Shown piece by piece: positions 1-9,263 of a stretch of 64,000 nucleotides of DNA. A program made the position numbers and the translations under genes. The stretch is from Eggerthella timonensis (GTDB lineage Bacteria > Actinomycetota > Coriobacteriia > Coriobacteriales > Eggerthellaceae). Position 1 is the first letter of the stretch; every line of letters starts with the position of its first letter. The stretch is taken from NCBI RefSeq assembly GCF_900184265.1, contig NZ_FXXA01000002.1:1510918-1574917 (forward strand), written 5' to 3'. The notes beneath the pieces are model-generated. The model searched no databases. It was not told the origin of the DNA and saw only the letters and a program-made list of their open reading frames with translations.

Positions 1-151
1 GGCAACCCTCGCTGGCGGCATAGATCGCGCGCCGATCCGGAATCGCTCAATGCCGAACGCCAGAATTCGAGAGCGGATATGTGCGAGATGACCGTTTTCA
101 TGGCGAGAGTGTAACATGGAATAACGCCAGGTAAAGAGACGATTTTCGCGC

Positions 152-254
152 GTTGGATCCACGTGGAATTCGCGCTGGATCGGCGTTGGGATCGTGCTAG
201 AACGACGTTGGAGCCATGCTGGGACGGCGTTGGAAGCACGCTGGAATCGCGTGG
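152..254. repeat. Degenerate 11/22-bp tandem array, copy 1
   Basis: Units resembling GTTGGATCCAC, GTGGAATTCGC and GCTGGATCGGC follow one another at exact 11-bp spacing (152, 163, 174). Three 22-bp units starting GTTGG follow at 185, 207 and 229. The consensus is roughly GYTGGAANCGC. The 18-mer GCGCTGGATCGGCGTTGG at 172-189 recurs exactly on the opposite strand at 32999-33016, inside a second array of the same period. Function is unknown. Confidence 0.75.
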
Positions 255-309
255 CTTTTGTCCAGATGCCCGACGCGGATGGGCGTTTGTCAAGCCAGCG
301 ACGTGCGAT

Positions 310-468
310 GGCAGATTTTGACGGAAAACCGCCATCGTGCGACTTTGCGGCTTCGCCCCCGGATTCTTATTGCAGCATCGCCGCAGATCAGCTGAGCGTC
401 ACCAAAGGGGTCGGAAAATCCGCTCTCGAAGGACCCCGTCCAAAGGCGGTTTTCCGTAAAAACCTGCC
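310..468. repeat. Inverted repeat element with TTTT-ACGGAAAACCGCC arms
   Basis: Left arm 310-333 and right arm 445-468 are reverse complements over 24 bp with two mismatches. They share the core ACGGAAAACCGCC. About 110 bp separate the arms. Related but longer arms occur in gene-free regions at 25093-25249 and 29443-29650, so this appears to be one member of a dispersed family. Confidence 0.75.
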
Positions 469-482
469 GTCAACGGTCGCGC

Positions 483-607
483 GGCGCGCAGCGCTCGCTC
501 GGCGTGCAGCGCTCGCCCGGCGCGCAGCGCTCGCCCGGCGCGCAGCGCTCGCCCGAACCGTGCGCCCGTCTGCGCATAGGGAATGCGCTCGCCCGAACCG
601 TGCGCCC
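483..607. repeat. Four 18-bp tandem units followed by a 23-bp direct repeat
   Basis: Four consecutive copies of GGCGCGCAGCGCTCGCYC lie at 483-500, 501-518, 519-536 and 537-554 with one or two substitutions. A 23-bp segment (545-567), with GCTCGCCCGAACC inside it, is repeated at 585-607. The perfect 18-bp phase (six codons) explains the Arg/Ala-rich false ORFs here. Confidence 0.8.
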
Positions 608-762
608 TTCTGCGCTCGCGCACGTTTCGAATCTTTGTCGAAAGCGAGCACGTTTGGAGGCATCGGGCGGCAGGGCCGTGTGCGAGCGGGTGTCATGGTA
701 GGATGAACCGGTCGCTGCGCTGACGCAGCTTGTGGAGCGAGCGTGTGCGGCTATATGCGGTA

Positions 763-789
763 TTGGCACTCTCAATACAAGAGTGCTAA
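763..789 (+). promoter_or_regulatory. CIRCE element (HrcA operator) upstream of clpC
   Basis: TTGGCACTC-N9-GAGTGCTAA matches the CIRCE consensus TTAGCACTC-N9-GAGTGCTAA with one mismatch in the left half and a perfect right half. It ends 46 bp before the clpC start. CIRCE is bound by the heat-shock repressor HrcA, so clpC is probably heat-inducible and HrcA-repressed. hrcA itself is not in the window. Confidence 0.9.
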
Positions 790-835
790 GATGGCACGGA
801 ACCATACGATAGACTCTGCGAGAATAGAGGCTAGC

Positions 836-3400
836 ATGTCATTTGAGAAATTCACGGACAAAGCGCGCAAGGTGCTTGTCCTGGCGCAAGACGAGGCGCG
901 ATCGCTTCATCAGCCCTACGTGGGCACCGAGCACATCCTGCTCGGCCTCATACAGGAGAAGGACGGTCTGGCCGCCCAGGCTCTCGACCGCCTCAACGTG
1001 AAGTACGACGCCGTCGTGCAGGCCATCCGCCAGGTCGTCGCCATCGACGAGGACACCGACGTGTCCGGCCACCTGTCGTTCACGCCGCGCGTGAAGCGCG
1101 TGCTGGAGAACAGCCTGCGCGAGGCCATGCAGATGGGACAATCCTACATCTCAACCGAGCATTTGCTGCTCGGCATCGTGCGCGAGGGCGACGGCACCGC
1201 GCTCGAGGTGCTCACGCGCCTCGGCGTGACCGGCGACGACGTGCGCGGCGCGCTCAACGACCTGGTGGGGCAGAGCCCCGTGTACGCCGGGCGCAACCCC
1301 TTCGATCCGAACGCCGGATCGTCGGACAGCGTGCTGAAGGAGTTCGGCACCGACCTTACGCAGAAGGCGCGCGACGGCAAGCTCGATCCGGTCATCGGCC
1401 GCGCGGGCGAGATCGAGCGCGTCATGCAGGTGCTTTCGCGCCGTCAGAAGAACAACCCGCTGCTCATCGGCGAGCCGGGCGTGGGCAAGACGGCCGTGGC
1501 CGAGGGCCTGGCCCAGCTCATCGTGTCGAACCAGGTGCCCGACATCCTGCGGGGCAAGCGCCTGTTCACGCTCGACGTGAGCGCGCTCGTGGCGGGCTCC
1601 AAGTACCGCGGCGAGTTCGAGGAGCGCCTGAAGAAGTGCATCAAGGAGGTGCAGGACGCGGGCGACATCATCCTGTTCATCGACGAGATCCACACGCTGA
1701 TCGGCGCAGGCTCGGCCGAGGGCTCCATCGACGCGGCCGCCATCCTGAAGCCGCCGCTGTCCCGCGGCGAGATACAGGTGGTGGGCGCCACCACCATCGA
1801 CGAGTACCGCAAGCACCTCGAGAAGGACTCCGCGCTCGAGCGCCGCTTCCAGCCCATCACCGTGGGCGAGCCGAACGAGGAGCAGGCGCTGCGCATCATG
1901 GAGGGCCTGCGCGACCGCTACGAAGCGCATCACCAGGTGCATTTCACCGACGAGGCGCTGCAGGCCGCCGTCGCGCTATCCAGCCGCTACATCCAGGACC
2001 GCTTCCTGCCCGACAAGGCCATCGACGTGCTGGACGAGGCGGGCGCGCGCATGCGCATCCGTAACATGACCCTGCCCAAGGAGCTGCGCGAGCTCGACGA
2101 GGAGCTGCGCAAGATCCGGGGCGAGAAGGACGGCGCCATCGCCGCCCAGGACTTCGAGCGCGCCGCCCAGCTGCGCGACGAGGAGTCGACGCTCAAGGCC
2201 AAGCGCGTCGAGGCCGAGAAGAAGTGGGAGGAGGACGCCCAGAAGTCCGTCCACCAGGTCACCGTCGAGGACATCGCCGACGTGGTGTCCATGACCACGG
2301 GCGTGCCCGTGTCGAACCTCACCGAGGCCGAGACCGAGAAGCTGTTGCGCATGGAAAGCGTGCTGCACGAGCGCGTCATCGGCCAGGAAGAGGCCGTCAC
2401 GGCGCTGTCGAAGGCCATCCGCCGTTCGCGCTCGGGCCTCAAGGACCCGCGTCGTCCCGCCGGCTCCTTCATCTTCCTGGGCCCCTCGGGCGTGGGCAAG
2501 ACGGAGCTGTCGAAGGCGCTGGCCGAGTTCCTGTTCAACTCCGAGGACGCGCTCTTGTCCTTCGACATGTCCGAGTACATGGAGAAGCACTCGGTGTCGC
2601 GCCTCGTGGGCTCGCCTCCGGGCTACGTGGGCTTCGACGAGGGCGGCCAGCTGACGAAGGCCGTGCGCCAGCGCCCCTACTCGGTCGTGCTGTTCGACGA
2701 GATCGAGAAGGCGCACCCCGACGTGTTCAACATCCTGCTCCAGATCCTGGAGGAGGGCCGCTTGACCGACGCCCAGGGCCGCACGGTGGACTTCCGCAAC
2801 GCGGTCATCATCATGACCTCGAACGTGGGCGCCCGCGAAATCGCGCAGCCCACCACGCTGGGCTTCTCCACCGAGGAGCACGCGGGGCTGTCCGACAAGG
2901 AGATCAAGAGCCGCGTCATGGCCGAGATGAAGAAGCTGTTCAGGCCTGAGTTCCTGAACCGCATCGACGAGATCATCGTGTTCAAGTCCCTGAACGACGA
3001 GCAGATCGCCGAGATCGTCAAGCTCATGGTGGCCGATTTGCGCGAGCGCTTGATCGAGCAGAACATGTCCATCAACCTGACCGAGGCGGCATGCAAGCTC
3101 GTCGCCAAGGAGGGCACCGACGCCACGTTCGGCGCTCGCCCGCTGCGCCGCGCCATCCAGCGTCTGCTGGAGGATCCGCTGTCCGAGGAGATCCTGGAAG
3201 GGAAGTGGACGAGCGGCTCGGTCATCGACGTCGATGCCGTGGACGGCGAGCTCGTGTTCACCGCCGGCTCGGGCTCCATCCCGGCGCCGCGCAAGCGCGA
3301 CAGCATCGCGCGCGAAGCCGAGCTCTTGCTGACGAACTACGATCTGGGCCATGCCGGCGTGAGCTCCGGCGGCTCGGTGAGCGGCGGCGCGGCCGACTAG
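836..3400 (+). CDS. clpC: ATP-dependent Clp protease ATP-binding subunit ClpC
   Basis: 854-residue Hsp100 unfoldase that threads substrates into ClpP in the cytoplasm. It has a duplicated Clp N-domain (about 1-150), a first AAA+ module with P-loop GEPGVGKT (212-219), a UVR-type coiled middle domain (about 420-460, AAQLRDEE), and a second AAA+ module with P-loop GPSGVGKT (549-556). It ends with the D2-small domain. The ATG at 836 is chosen because [14 protein letters not shown] aligns with ClpC N-termini and follows an AGAGG; an upstream in-frame start would add residues encoded by the CIRCE operator. Length is normal for ClpC. It appears monocistronic, with a terminator 18 bp after the stop. 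Confidence 0.97.
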   Translation: MSFEKFTDKARKVLVLAQDEARSLHQPYVGTEHILLGLIQEKDGLAAQALDRLNVKYDAVVQAIRQVVAIDEDTDVSGHLSFTPRVKRVLENSLREAMQMGQSYISTEHLLLGIVREGDGTALEVLTRLGVTGDDVRGALNDLVGQSPVYAGRNPFDPNAGSSDSVLKEFGTDLTQKARDGKLDPVIGRAGEIERVMQVLSRRQKNNPLLIGEPGVGKTAVAEGLAQLIVSNQVPDILRGKRLFTLDVSALVAGSKYRGEFEERLKKCIKEVQDAGDIILFIDEIHTLIGAGSAEGSIDAAAILKPPLSRGEIQVVGATTIDEYRKHLEKDSALERRFQPITVGEPNEEQALRIMEGLRDRYEAHHQVHFTDEALQAAVALSSRYIQDRFLPDKAIDVLDEAGARMRIRNMTLPKELRELDEELRKIRGEKDGAIAAQDFERAAQLRDEESTLKAKRVEAEKKWEEDAQKSVHQVTVEDIADVVSMTTGVPVSNLTEAETEKLLRMESVLHERVIGQEEAVTALSKAIRRSRSGLKDPRRPAGSFIFLGPSGVGKTELSKALAEFLFNSEDALLSFDMSEYMEKHSVSRLVGSPPGYVGFDEGGQLTKAVRQRPYSVVLFDEIEKAHPDVFNILLQILEEGRLTDAQGRTVDFRNAVIIMTSNVGAREIAQPTTLGFSTEEHAGLSDKEIKSRVMAEMKKLFRPEFLNRIDEIIVFKSLNDEQIAEIVKLMVADLRERLIEQNMSINLTEAACKLVAKEGTDATFGARPLRRAIQRLLEDPLSEEILEGKWTSGSVIDVDAVDGELVFTAGSGSIPAPRKRDSIAREAELLLTNYDLGHAGVSSGGSVSGGAAD

Positions 3401-3417
3401 CCCCGCCTCTGAGAGCG

Positions 3418-3460
3418 CCCCTGTTCCTTGGGTTCGAATCCGAAGCCCGGGGAGCAGGGG
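3418..3460 (+). terminator. Intrinsic terminator of clpC
   Basis: CCCCTGTTCC (3418-3427) pairs with GGAGCAGGGG (3451-3460) with one G-T wobble, followed by TTTCTTGTG. The loop contains a further small hairpin. Confidence 0.7.
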
Positions 3461-3464
3461 TTTC

Positions 3465-3495
3465 TTGTGTCCTGGGCTCACATTTGTCGTATACT
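3465..3495 (+). promoter_or_regulatory. Probable cysE promoter
   Basis: TTGTGT (3465-3470), a 19-bp spacer and TATACT (3490-3495) lie between the clpC terminator and cysE, leaving a leader of about 95 nt. The -10 box is good; the -35 assignment is tentative. Confidence 0.5.
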
Positions 3496-3597
3496 AGGCA
3501 CGTCGCAAGCCGACCGAAGGCGGCCATGCCGACGTGCGGCGCGGCAGGGGAGCGCGCGGCGGGAGGCGCAGCGCATCAACCGATTTCAGGAGGTTCC

Positions 3598-4539
3598 ATG
3601 TTCGGAGACAACCTCGATCGCATCGTGAAAAGCATCGAGAAGAACTACGAGGCCGACGAGATATTCTTCACCAAGCCCGGACGGCGGTTTCCCAGCCGCA
3701 TGGCCGTGAAGAGCGTCCTCAAAGACCTGCGCCGGGTGTTGTTTCCGGGCTACTTCGGCGAGGAGATGCTCACGCCGTCCACCAGCCCGGAGTACTTCAT
3801 CGGGGAGACGCTCATCCAAATCGAGCGGGTGCTGCGCGAGCAGATCGTCCTCGCGCTGGCCTACACCTCCGACGACCGCGACGCCCTGGAGGCCGACCCG
3901 GCACGCTCCCTGTGCGGCGGCACGCCCGAGCACATCTGCGAGCGCGCCTCCGAGGTGTGCACGGTGTTCTTCGACGAGCTTCCCAGCATCCAGCGGGTGC
4001 TGCTCACCGACGTGCAGGCGCTGTACGACGGCGATCCGGCGGCCGGATCGAAGGAGGAGGTCATCTTCTCGTACCCCGGCCTGTACGCCATCTACGTGTA
4101 CCGCATCGCGCACGTGCTCTACCAGCAGAACGTGCCCATCATCCCGCGCATCATGACCGAGCTGGCGCACAGCGGCACGGGCATCGACATCGGCGCCGGC
4201 GCCCAGATCGGCGAGTACTTCTTCATCGATCACGGCACGGGCGTGGTGATCGGCGAGACCACCATCATCGGCGATCACGTGAAGCTGTACCAGGGCGTCA
4301 CGCTGGGCGCGCTTTCCACGCGCGGCGGGCAGCGGCTCGCCGGGGTGCGGCGCCATCCCACCATCGAGGACGACGTGACCATCTACTCCAACGCCTCGGT
4401 GCTCGGCGGAGAGACGGTGGTGGGCGCAGGATCGGTCATCGCCGGCTCCACGTTCGTCACCTCGTCGGTTCCCCCCAATTCTCGCGTGTCGCTGAAGGCG
4501 CAGGAGATCACCGTGCGCCAGCCGGGCGAGCGGGACTAG
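3598..4539 (+). CDS. cysE: Serine O-acetyltransferase (CysE/EpsC type)
   Basis: Transfers acetyl from acetyl-CoA to L-serine to give O-acetylserine, the carbon skeleton for cysteine. The 313 residues comprise an alpha-helical N-terminal half (about 1-190) and a C-terminal left-handed hexapeptide-repeat domain. The DHGTG segment with the expected catalytic His is at 211-215, followed by [11 protein letters not shown] and the GVTLGA turn. The ATG at 3598 is preceded by AGGAGG at ideal spacing. The long N-terminal region fits the EpsC-like branch better than the shorter classical CysE. ispD follows 70 bp downstream, so the genes could be cotranscribed. cysS (8 in the order below) lies in the same block. 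Confidence 0.92.
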   Translation: MFGDNLDRIVKSIEKNYEADEIFFTKPGRRFPSRMAVKSVLKDLRRVLFPGYFGEEMLTPSTSPEYFIGETLIQIERVLREQIVLALAYTSDDRDALEADPARSLCGGTPEHICERASEVCTVFFDELPSIQRVLLTDVQALYDGDPAAGSKEEVIFSYPGLYAIYVYRIAHVLYQQNVPIIPRIMTELAHSGTGIDIGAGAQIGEYFFIDHGTGVVIGETTIIGDHVKLYQGVTLGALSTRGGQRLAGVRRHPTIEDDVTIYSNASVLGGETVVGAGSVIAGSTFVTSSVPPNSRVSLKAQEITVRQPGERD

Positions 4540-4609
4540 GCCCGTGACGTTTTCAGACGATGCAGTCGGGGGCGGCAGAAGAACAACCCACGGCGGAGAG
4601 GAAGACCCT

Positions 4610-5452
4610 ATGACGCAGACAATCGACCCGGTGTTCTCGTCCGCGGTGCTCAGCGCGCCCGAGCTCGCGCTGAACGACCTCGACTTCGATGCGCTGTCGC
4701 AGGCGATGGGCGGGCTCAAAGGCGAGGTCGACAAGAACCCGCAGACGGCCGCCATCATATTGGCAGGCGGCACGGGCGAGCGGTTCGGCAAGGAGGGCGG
4801 CAAGCAGCTCGTGGAGATCGCGGGCAAGCCCATCCTCACGTGGTCGGCCGAGGCGTTCGATGCCGTGGGCGACATCGGGCTCATCGTCATCGTGTGCCCC
4901 GAGGACCGCTGCGACGAGTACCTCAAGCGCGCGATCGACCCGTTCCCGTTCGTCACGCCCATCGTGGTGGCGCCCTCGGGTCCCAGCCGCCAGGAGTCGG
5001 CGTTCTCGGGCCTCGAGTACGTTCCGGACGACTACGAGTACGTCATCCTGCACGACGGCGCCCGCCCGCTCATCACGCCCGACCTCATCGCGCACACCAT
5101 CGCCACGCTCAAGGGCAACATCGACTGCGACGGCGCCGTGGTGGCCCATCCGGCCGTCGACACCCTCAAAGTGGTCGAGAACGGCGTGATCGTGGGAACG
5201 CCGGACCGCCGCGTGTTCTGGAACGCGCAGACGCCCCAGGTGTTCCGCGCCGGCATCTACCGCCGCGCGCACGCCTCGGCGTTGTCCGACGGCTTCATGG
5301 GCACCGACGACTCGTCGCTCATCGAGCGGCTGGGCGGCCGCGTGCTCGTGGTGGAGGGCAAGCGCGACAACATCAAGCTGACCGTGCCCGAGGACTACCT
5401 CATGCTGGCCGCGGCCGTGCGCACGATGTACATGAAGGGGGCGGAAGAGTGA
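4610..5452 (+). CDS. ispD: 2-C-methyl-D-erythritol 4-phosphate cytidylyltransferase
   Basis: Third step of the non-mevalonate isoprenoid pathway: couples CTP with MEP to form CDP-ME. The nucleotide-binding loop LAGGTGERFG is at 51-60 and HDGARPL, typical of the family, is near the middle. The ATG at 4610 follows GGAGAGGAAG. From it the protein is 280 residues, with about 45 residues of Asp/Leu-rich extension before the first beta strand; IspD usually starts within a few residues of that loop. A GTG at 4544 is also open but lacks a good binding site. The stop overlaps the ispF start (ATGA), so the two are translationally coupled. Confidence 0.9.
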   Translation: MTQTIDPVFSSAVLSAPELALNDLDFDALSQAMGGLKGEVDKNPQTAAIILAGGTGERFGKEGGKQLVEIAGKPILTWSAEAFDAVGDIGLIVIVCPEDRCDEYLKRAIDPFPFVTPIVVAPSGPSRQESAFSGLEYVPDDYEYVILHDGARPLITPDLIAHTIATLKGNIDCDGAVVAHPAVDTLKVVENGVIVGTPDRRVFWNAQTPQVFRAGIYRRAHASALSDGFMGTDDSSLIERLGGRVLVVEGKRDNIKLTVPEDYLMLAAAVRTMYMKGAEE

Positions 5453-5958
5453 TGGCCGATCAGGCGTTCAGCCCCGCGTCCCTGCGCATCGGGCAGGGGT
5501 ATGACGTGCATGCTTTCGCCGAAGGGCGGAAGCTTATCCTGGGGGGCGTGGACATCCCGCATTCGAAGGGGCTGCTCGGGCATTCGGATGCCGACGTGCT
5601 GGCGCATGCCATCGCCGACGCGCTGCTGGGAGGCATCCGCGGCGGCGACATCGGCAAGCTGTTCCCCGACACCGATCCCGCTTACCTGGACGCCGACTCG
5701 CTCAAGCTGCTGGCCGCCGTGGCTGACAAGGTGCGCGCCGAGGGCTACGACATCCTCGACGTGGACTCCGTCATCGCCGCGCAGGCGCCGAAGCTCTCGC
5801 CGTACCGCGAGGCCATGCGCGAGAACCTGGCTCGTGCCATGGGCGTCGCGGTGGAGAACGTGGGCGTGAAAGCCACCACCACCGAGCGCTTGGGGTTCGA
5901 GGGCCGCGAGGAGGGCATCTCCGCGACCGCCGTGTGTCTTCTGCATCGATGTAGGTAG
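5452..5958 (+). CDS. ispF: 2-C-methyl-D-erythritol 2,4-cyclodiphosphate synthase
   Basis: Cyclises CDP-ME 2-phosphate to MEcPP, releasing CMP, in the non-mevalonate pathway. The 168-residue protein shows the metal ligands in GYDVHAF (Asp18, His20), the HSDADVLAHAI stretch, the FPDTDP loop and the C-terminal KATTTERLGF segment that binds cytidine. All family landmarks are present and the length is normal. Its start overlaps the ispD stop. IspE, needed between IspD and IspF, is not in the window. Confidence 0.96.
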   Translation: MADQAFSPASLRIGQGYDVHAFAEGRKLILGGVDIPHSKGLLGHSDADVLAHAIADALLGGIRGGDIGKLFPDTDPAYLDADSLKLLAAVADKVRAEGYDILDVDSVIAAQAPKLSPYREAMRENLARAMGVAVENVGVKATTTERLGFEGREEGISATAVCLLHRCR

Positions 5959-6068
5959 GAGCCGCCGCTCAAGGTCGCGGCCGTCTCAGGCCGCTGTGCT
6001 AGAATTTCAGGTTGACGCGCGTCCTCAGGGGTGCGACGTTCGGACAGGCAGGATGCGAGGATACTACT

Positions 6069-7574
6069 ATGATCAGGCTATATAATACGAAGACCCGCAC
6101 GAAGGTCGATTTCGAGACGCGCGAGCGCGGCAAGGTGGGCATGTACGTGTGCGGGCCGACCGTGTACAACTACATCCACATCGGCAACGCGCGCACGTTC
6201 ATGAGCTTCGACGTGATCCGCCGCTACCTCATGTGGCGCGGCTTCGACGTGACGTTCGTGCAAAACGTCACCGACGTGGACGACAAGATCATCGCCAAGG
6301 CGAACGAAGAGGGCCGCAGCGCCGCCGAGGTGGCCGCCGAGTACACCGAGGCGTTCATCGAGGACATGCGCGACGCCGGCGTGCTCGATCCCGACATCCG
6401 CCCGAAGGCCACCGAGGAGATCCCCGCGATGATCGAGCTCATCCAGGAGCTCATCGACGGCGGCCACGCCTACGACGCGGACGGCGACGTGTACTTCAAC
6501 GTGCGCTCGTTCCCGGCGTACGGCGAGCTGTCGGGACGCAACGTGGACGAGATGGAGAGCGGCCACCGCGAGCTGCGTGCCGATGACAAAGCGGTGGGCG
6601 ATCGCAAGCGCGACCCGCTCGACTTCGCGCTGTGGAAGGCCGCCAAGCCCGGGGAACCGGCGTGGGAATCGCCCTGGGGCATGGGCCGTCCCGGCTGGCA
6701 CATCGAGTGCTCGGCCATGTCGCGCACGTACCTGGGGCTGCCTTTCGACATCCACGGCGGCGGCGCCGACCTCGTGTTCCCGCATCACGAGAACGAACGC
6801 GCGCAGAGCGAGGCCGCGTGCGGCTGCACGTTCGCGAACTACTGGATGCACGGCGGCATGCTACAGATCAACTCCGAGAAGATGAGCAAGTCGCTGGGCA
6901 ATTTCAAGCTGCTGCGCGACGTGCTGAAGGCGACCGACCCGAAGGTGCTGCGCTTCCTCATGCTGCAGACGCATTACCGCTCGCCGCTCGACTTCTCCGA
7001 CGAGCGCCTGGCCGAAGCGGGCGCGGCGCTGTGCCGCATCGAGAACGCGGTGAAGAACCTCGATTGGCTTTTGGGCAACGCCGAGGACATCCCCTCGCCG
7101 CTGGATTTGCGCGCGCTTATGGATCGCACGCGGCAGGCGAAGATGGGCTTCATCCTGGCCATGGACGACGACTTCAACACCTGCAAGGCGCTCGGCGAGG
7201 TGTTCGACTTCATCGCCGACGTGAACGCGCAGACGGCGGGCAAGACGCTGTCGCTGTCCGACGTGCCGCCCGTGCGCGACGCCCGCGCGCTCATCGTCGA
7301 GCTCATGGGCGTGTTCGGCATCGACGTGGAGGCCTCCGCGGATGCGTGCGCCGCGAACGGGTACCCGGCCGAGGTCGTGGCGCTTGCGGCCGATATCGCG
7401 GGCTACGAGGGTTCCGATGCCGTCGAGGCCGTGGATGCGCTGCTCGCAGCCCGCGCCGACGCGCGCGCCGCAAAGGACTGGGGCCGTGCCGACGCCGTGC
7501 GCGATGGCCTCGGCGGCTTGGGCTTCACGATCGAAGACACGCCGCAGGGAGCCCGCGTGAGCTACGGGGGATAA
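6069..7574 (+). CDS. cysS: Cysteinyl-tRNA synthetase
   Basis: Charges tRNA-Cys with cysteine. The 501-residue class I synthetase carries the zinc-site Cys28 (VCGPTVYN), a HIGH-type motif HIGN at 37-40 and KMSKS at 271-275, then the DALR-type helical C-terminus. The ATG at 6069 gives the standard N-terminus [19 protein letters not shown] -10 box at 6000-6005 suggests its own promoter with a ~57-nt leader. Too little leader is present for a full T-box. Clustering with ispD-ispF-cysE is a common arrangement. Confidence 0.96.
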   Translation: MIRLYNTKTRTKVDFETRERGKVGMYVCGPTVYNYIHIGNARTFMSFDVIRRYLMWRGFDVTFVQNVTDVDDKIIAKANEEGRSAAEVAAEYTEAFIEDMRDAGVLDPDIRPKATEEIPAMIELIQELIDGGHAYDADGDVYFNVRSFPAYGELSGRNVDEMESGHRELRADDKAVGDRKRDPLDFALWKAAKPGEPAWESPWGMGRPGWHIECSAMSRTYLGLPFDIHGGGADLVFPHHENERAQSEAACGCTFANYWMHGGMLQINSEKMSKSLGNFKLLRDVLKATDPKVLRFLMLQTHYRSPLDFSDERLAEAGAALCRIENAVKNLDWLLGNAEDIPSPLDLRALMDRTRQAKMGFILAMDDDFNTCKALGEVFDFIADVNAQTAGKTLSLSDVPPVRDARALIVELMGVFGIDVEASADACAANGYPAEVVALAADIAGYEGSDAVEAVDALLAARADARAAKDWGRADAVRDGLGGLGFTIEDTPQGARVSYGG

Positions 7575-7612
7575 CGGCGGCGCGTTCCGCAGGATTCGAT
7601 AGAAGCGTTTCC

Positions 7613-7641
7613 CGAAGGGCGGTCATCGAGGCCGCCCTTCG
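7613..7641 (+). terminator. Intrinsic terminator of cysS
   Basis: CGAAGGGCGG (7613-7622) and CCGCCCTTCG (7632-7641) form a perfect 10-bp stem with a 9-nt loop, followed by ATGTTTTCC. Confidence 0.8.
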
Positions 7642-7724
7642 ATGTTTTCCGTATGCGCGGCGAAGCTCTCTTGGAGCGAGGCGGTTCGACTCCGAAATGT
7701 CACGGGGCACCATGCGGCGGGCCT

Positions 7725-7870
7725 ATGTGTGGCAAAATCGGGATTCTGGCACTACTGGCGGGATGTTTCAAGGCACATTCGCGCGAAACCGCAGGTCGCG
7801 ATTTTTCACGGTCCGTCATAATCGGTTCCGGACGCATTCGGATTGCCAAAAACCCGATTTTGCCACACAT
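7725..7870. repeat. 25-bp inverted repeat pair upstream of the U32 gene
   Basis: Arms 7725-7749 (starting ATGTGTGGCAAAATCGGG) and 7846-7870 are reverse complements with two mismatches and are separated by 96 bp. The right arm ends 4 bp before the -10 box of the following gene, so any structure here would overlap the promoter. No gene is seen between the arms. Confidence 0.75.
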
Positions 7871-7874
7871 GCGC

Positions 7875-7880
7875 TACAAT
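7875..7880 (+). promoter_or_regulatory. -10 box TACAAT, 7 nt before the ATG of the U32 gene
   Basis: TACAAT ends 7 nt before the ATG at 7888. Transcription starting the usual ~7 nt downstream would begin at or next to the start codon, implying a leaderless mRNA. No Shine-Dalgarno sequence is present in this gap. Confidence 0.65.
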
Positions 7881-7887
7881 ACGGCGC

Positions 7888-9150
7888 ATGCAAACACGAC
7901 TGACAAGAACTCCCGAGCTGCTCGCGCCGGCCGGCGGGCAGGCGCAGCTGGAGGCCGCCATCCGCTTCGGCGCGGATGCGGTGTATTTGGCGGCCGACCG
8001 TTTCGGCCTCAGACAGCGCGCAGCCAACTTCGCGCTGGACGACGTTCCCGCCGCGACGGCGCACGCGCATGCCGCGGGCGCGCGGGTGTACGTGACGCTC
8101 AACGCGCTCATGGACGCCGACGACCTCGCGGCGCTTCCCGCGTACCTCGAGGCGCTCGCCGCGGCCGAGGTCGACGCGTTCATCGTGAGCGACCTGGGCG
8201 CGCTGCGCTTGGCGCAGCGCCACGCGCCCGAGGTGGAGCTGCACGTGAGCACCCAGGCTTCGGTGTGCAACGCCGAAGCGGCGCGCGTGTGGCACGAGCT
8301 GGGCGCGAGCCGCGTGGTGCTCGCGCGGGAGATGAGCGTGGAGGACATCGCGCGTCTGCGTGCCGACGCCCCGCGCGAGCTGGATCTGGAGGCGTTCGTG
8401 CACGGGGCCATGTGCATGGCCGTGTCGGGGCGCTGCCTGATCAGCTCCGCGCTGACGGGCCGCTCGGGCAACAAGGGCCACTGCACCCAGCCGTGCCGGT
8501 GGAGCTACGCGCTCGTGGAGGAGCAACGACCCGGCGAGTTCTTCCCCGTGGAGGAGGACGTGCGCGGGACGTACGTCATGAACGCGCAGGACCTCAACAT
8601 GCTGGCGCACCTCGACGACCTGGCCGCGGCCGGCGTCGACTCGTTCAAGATCGAAGGCCGCAACAAGAAGGCGTTCTACGTGGCCTCAGTGGTGCGCGCC
8701 TACCGCCAGGTGCTCGACGGCGTCCCGGCCGCCGAGGTGGCCGACGAGTTGTTGGCCGTGTCGCACCGTCCCTACGGCACCGGGTTCTACTACGGCGACG
8801 CGCAGCAGTCGCCCGCGGTCGACGGCTACACCACCGCTTGCCTGCATGCCGCCACCGTGGAATCGTGCGAGGCTTCTCCGTGGGAAGACGGCGCGTTCCG
8901 CGTGATCGCGCGCTGCTACAACCGCTTCTGCGAAGGCGACGAGCTGGAGGCGCTCTCGCCGCGCCCGCGCATCGCCCGCGTGCGCGTGCGCAACCTCGCC
9001 TGGCTGCCCTCGCCCGACGGCGACTGCCCGCAGCCCGAGCGCGTCCCGGTGGCCGTGGCGAACCGCTCGGCCGAGCGCTACGCGTTTGAAACCGGGGAGG
9101 AGCTGGCTCCCGGAGACTTCCTGCGCATGCGCGTCAACGTTGAGCGATAG
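7888..9150 (+). CDS. U32 family protein, TrhP-like tRNA 5-hydroxyuridine synthase
   Basis: A 420-residue member of the peptidase U32 family. N-terminal PELLAPAG and GADAVYL start the TIM-barrel-like domain. A Cys cluster follows (MCMAVSGRCLIS, then GHCTQPCRW), the pattern of iron-sulfur-dependent RNA-modifying U32 proteins such as TrhP (YegQ). On family grounds it probably hydroxylates uridine-34 of certain tRNAs using prephenate; the older peptidase label is likely wrong for this branch. The ATG at 7888 has no ribosome binding site but lies just after a -10 box. Nearest neighbours are unrelated, so it looks monocistronic. Confidence 0.8.
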   Translation: MQTRLTRTPELLAPAGGQAQLEAAIRFGADAVYLAADRFGLRQRAANFALDDVPAATAHAHAAGARVYVTLNALMDADDLAALPAYLEALAAAEVDAFIVSDLGALRLAQRHAPEVELHVSTQASVCNAEAARVWHELGASRVVLAREMSVEDIARLRADAPRELDLEAFVHGAMCMAVSGRCLISSALTGRSGNKGHCTQPCRWSYALVEEQRPGEFFPVEEDVRGTYVMNAQDLNMLAHLDDLAAAGVDSFKIEGRNKKAFYVASVVRAYRQVLDGVPAAEVADELLAVSHRPYGTGFYYGDAQQSPAVDGYTTACLHAATVESCEASPWEDGAFRVIARCYNRFCEGDELEALSPRPRIARVRVRNLAWLPSPDGDCPQPERVPVAVANRSAERYAFETGEELAPGDFLRMRVNVER

Positions 9151-9263
9151 GCTTGTGATCTGCGCCGAAGCGATGAAATACTGCTAAGGGGCCGTTGAGG
9201 CGCACCGCAGGGGGCGACGCTACACTGAGGGGTACCCTATTCCCTCAGAAAGCGAGGTGCATC

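Larger units (their letters stand above)
1..762. other. Gene-free region upstream of clpC, filled with repeats
   Basis: I see no convincing gene here. The open frames across it are low-complexity Arg/Ala strings produced by tandem GC-rich repeats and have no ribosome binding site. It holds three repeat structures listed separately: an 11/22-bp periodic array, a 24-bp inverted-repeat pair, and an 18-bp tandem repeat. The last ~40 bases contain the clpC control region. Confidence 0.7.

Noticed and set aside
194-706. Open frames of 60-170 codons on both strands upstream of clpC
   Set aside because: They run through tandem and inverted repeats, give Arg/Ala-rich low-complexity protein, overlap each other on both strands and have no ribosome binding site.
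1976-3481. 500-codon frame antisense to clpC
   Set aside because: High-GC shadow of a well-conserved gene; Leu/Gly/His/Arg-rich translation without any domain.
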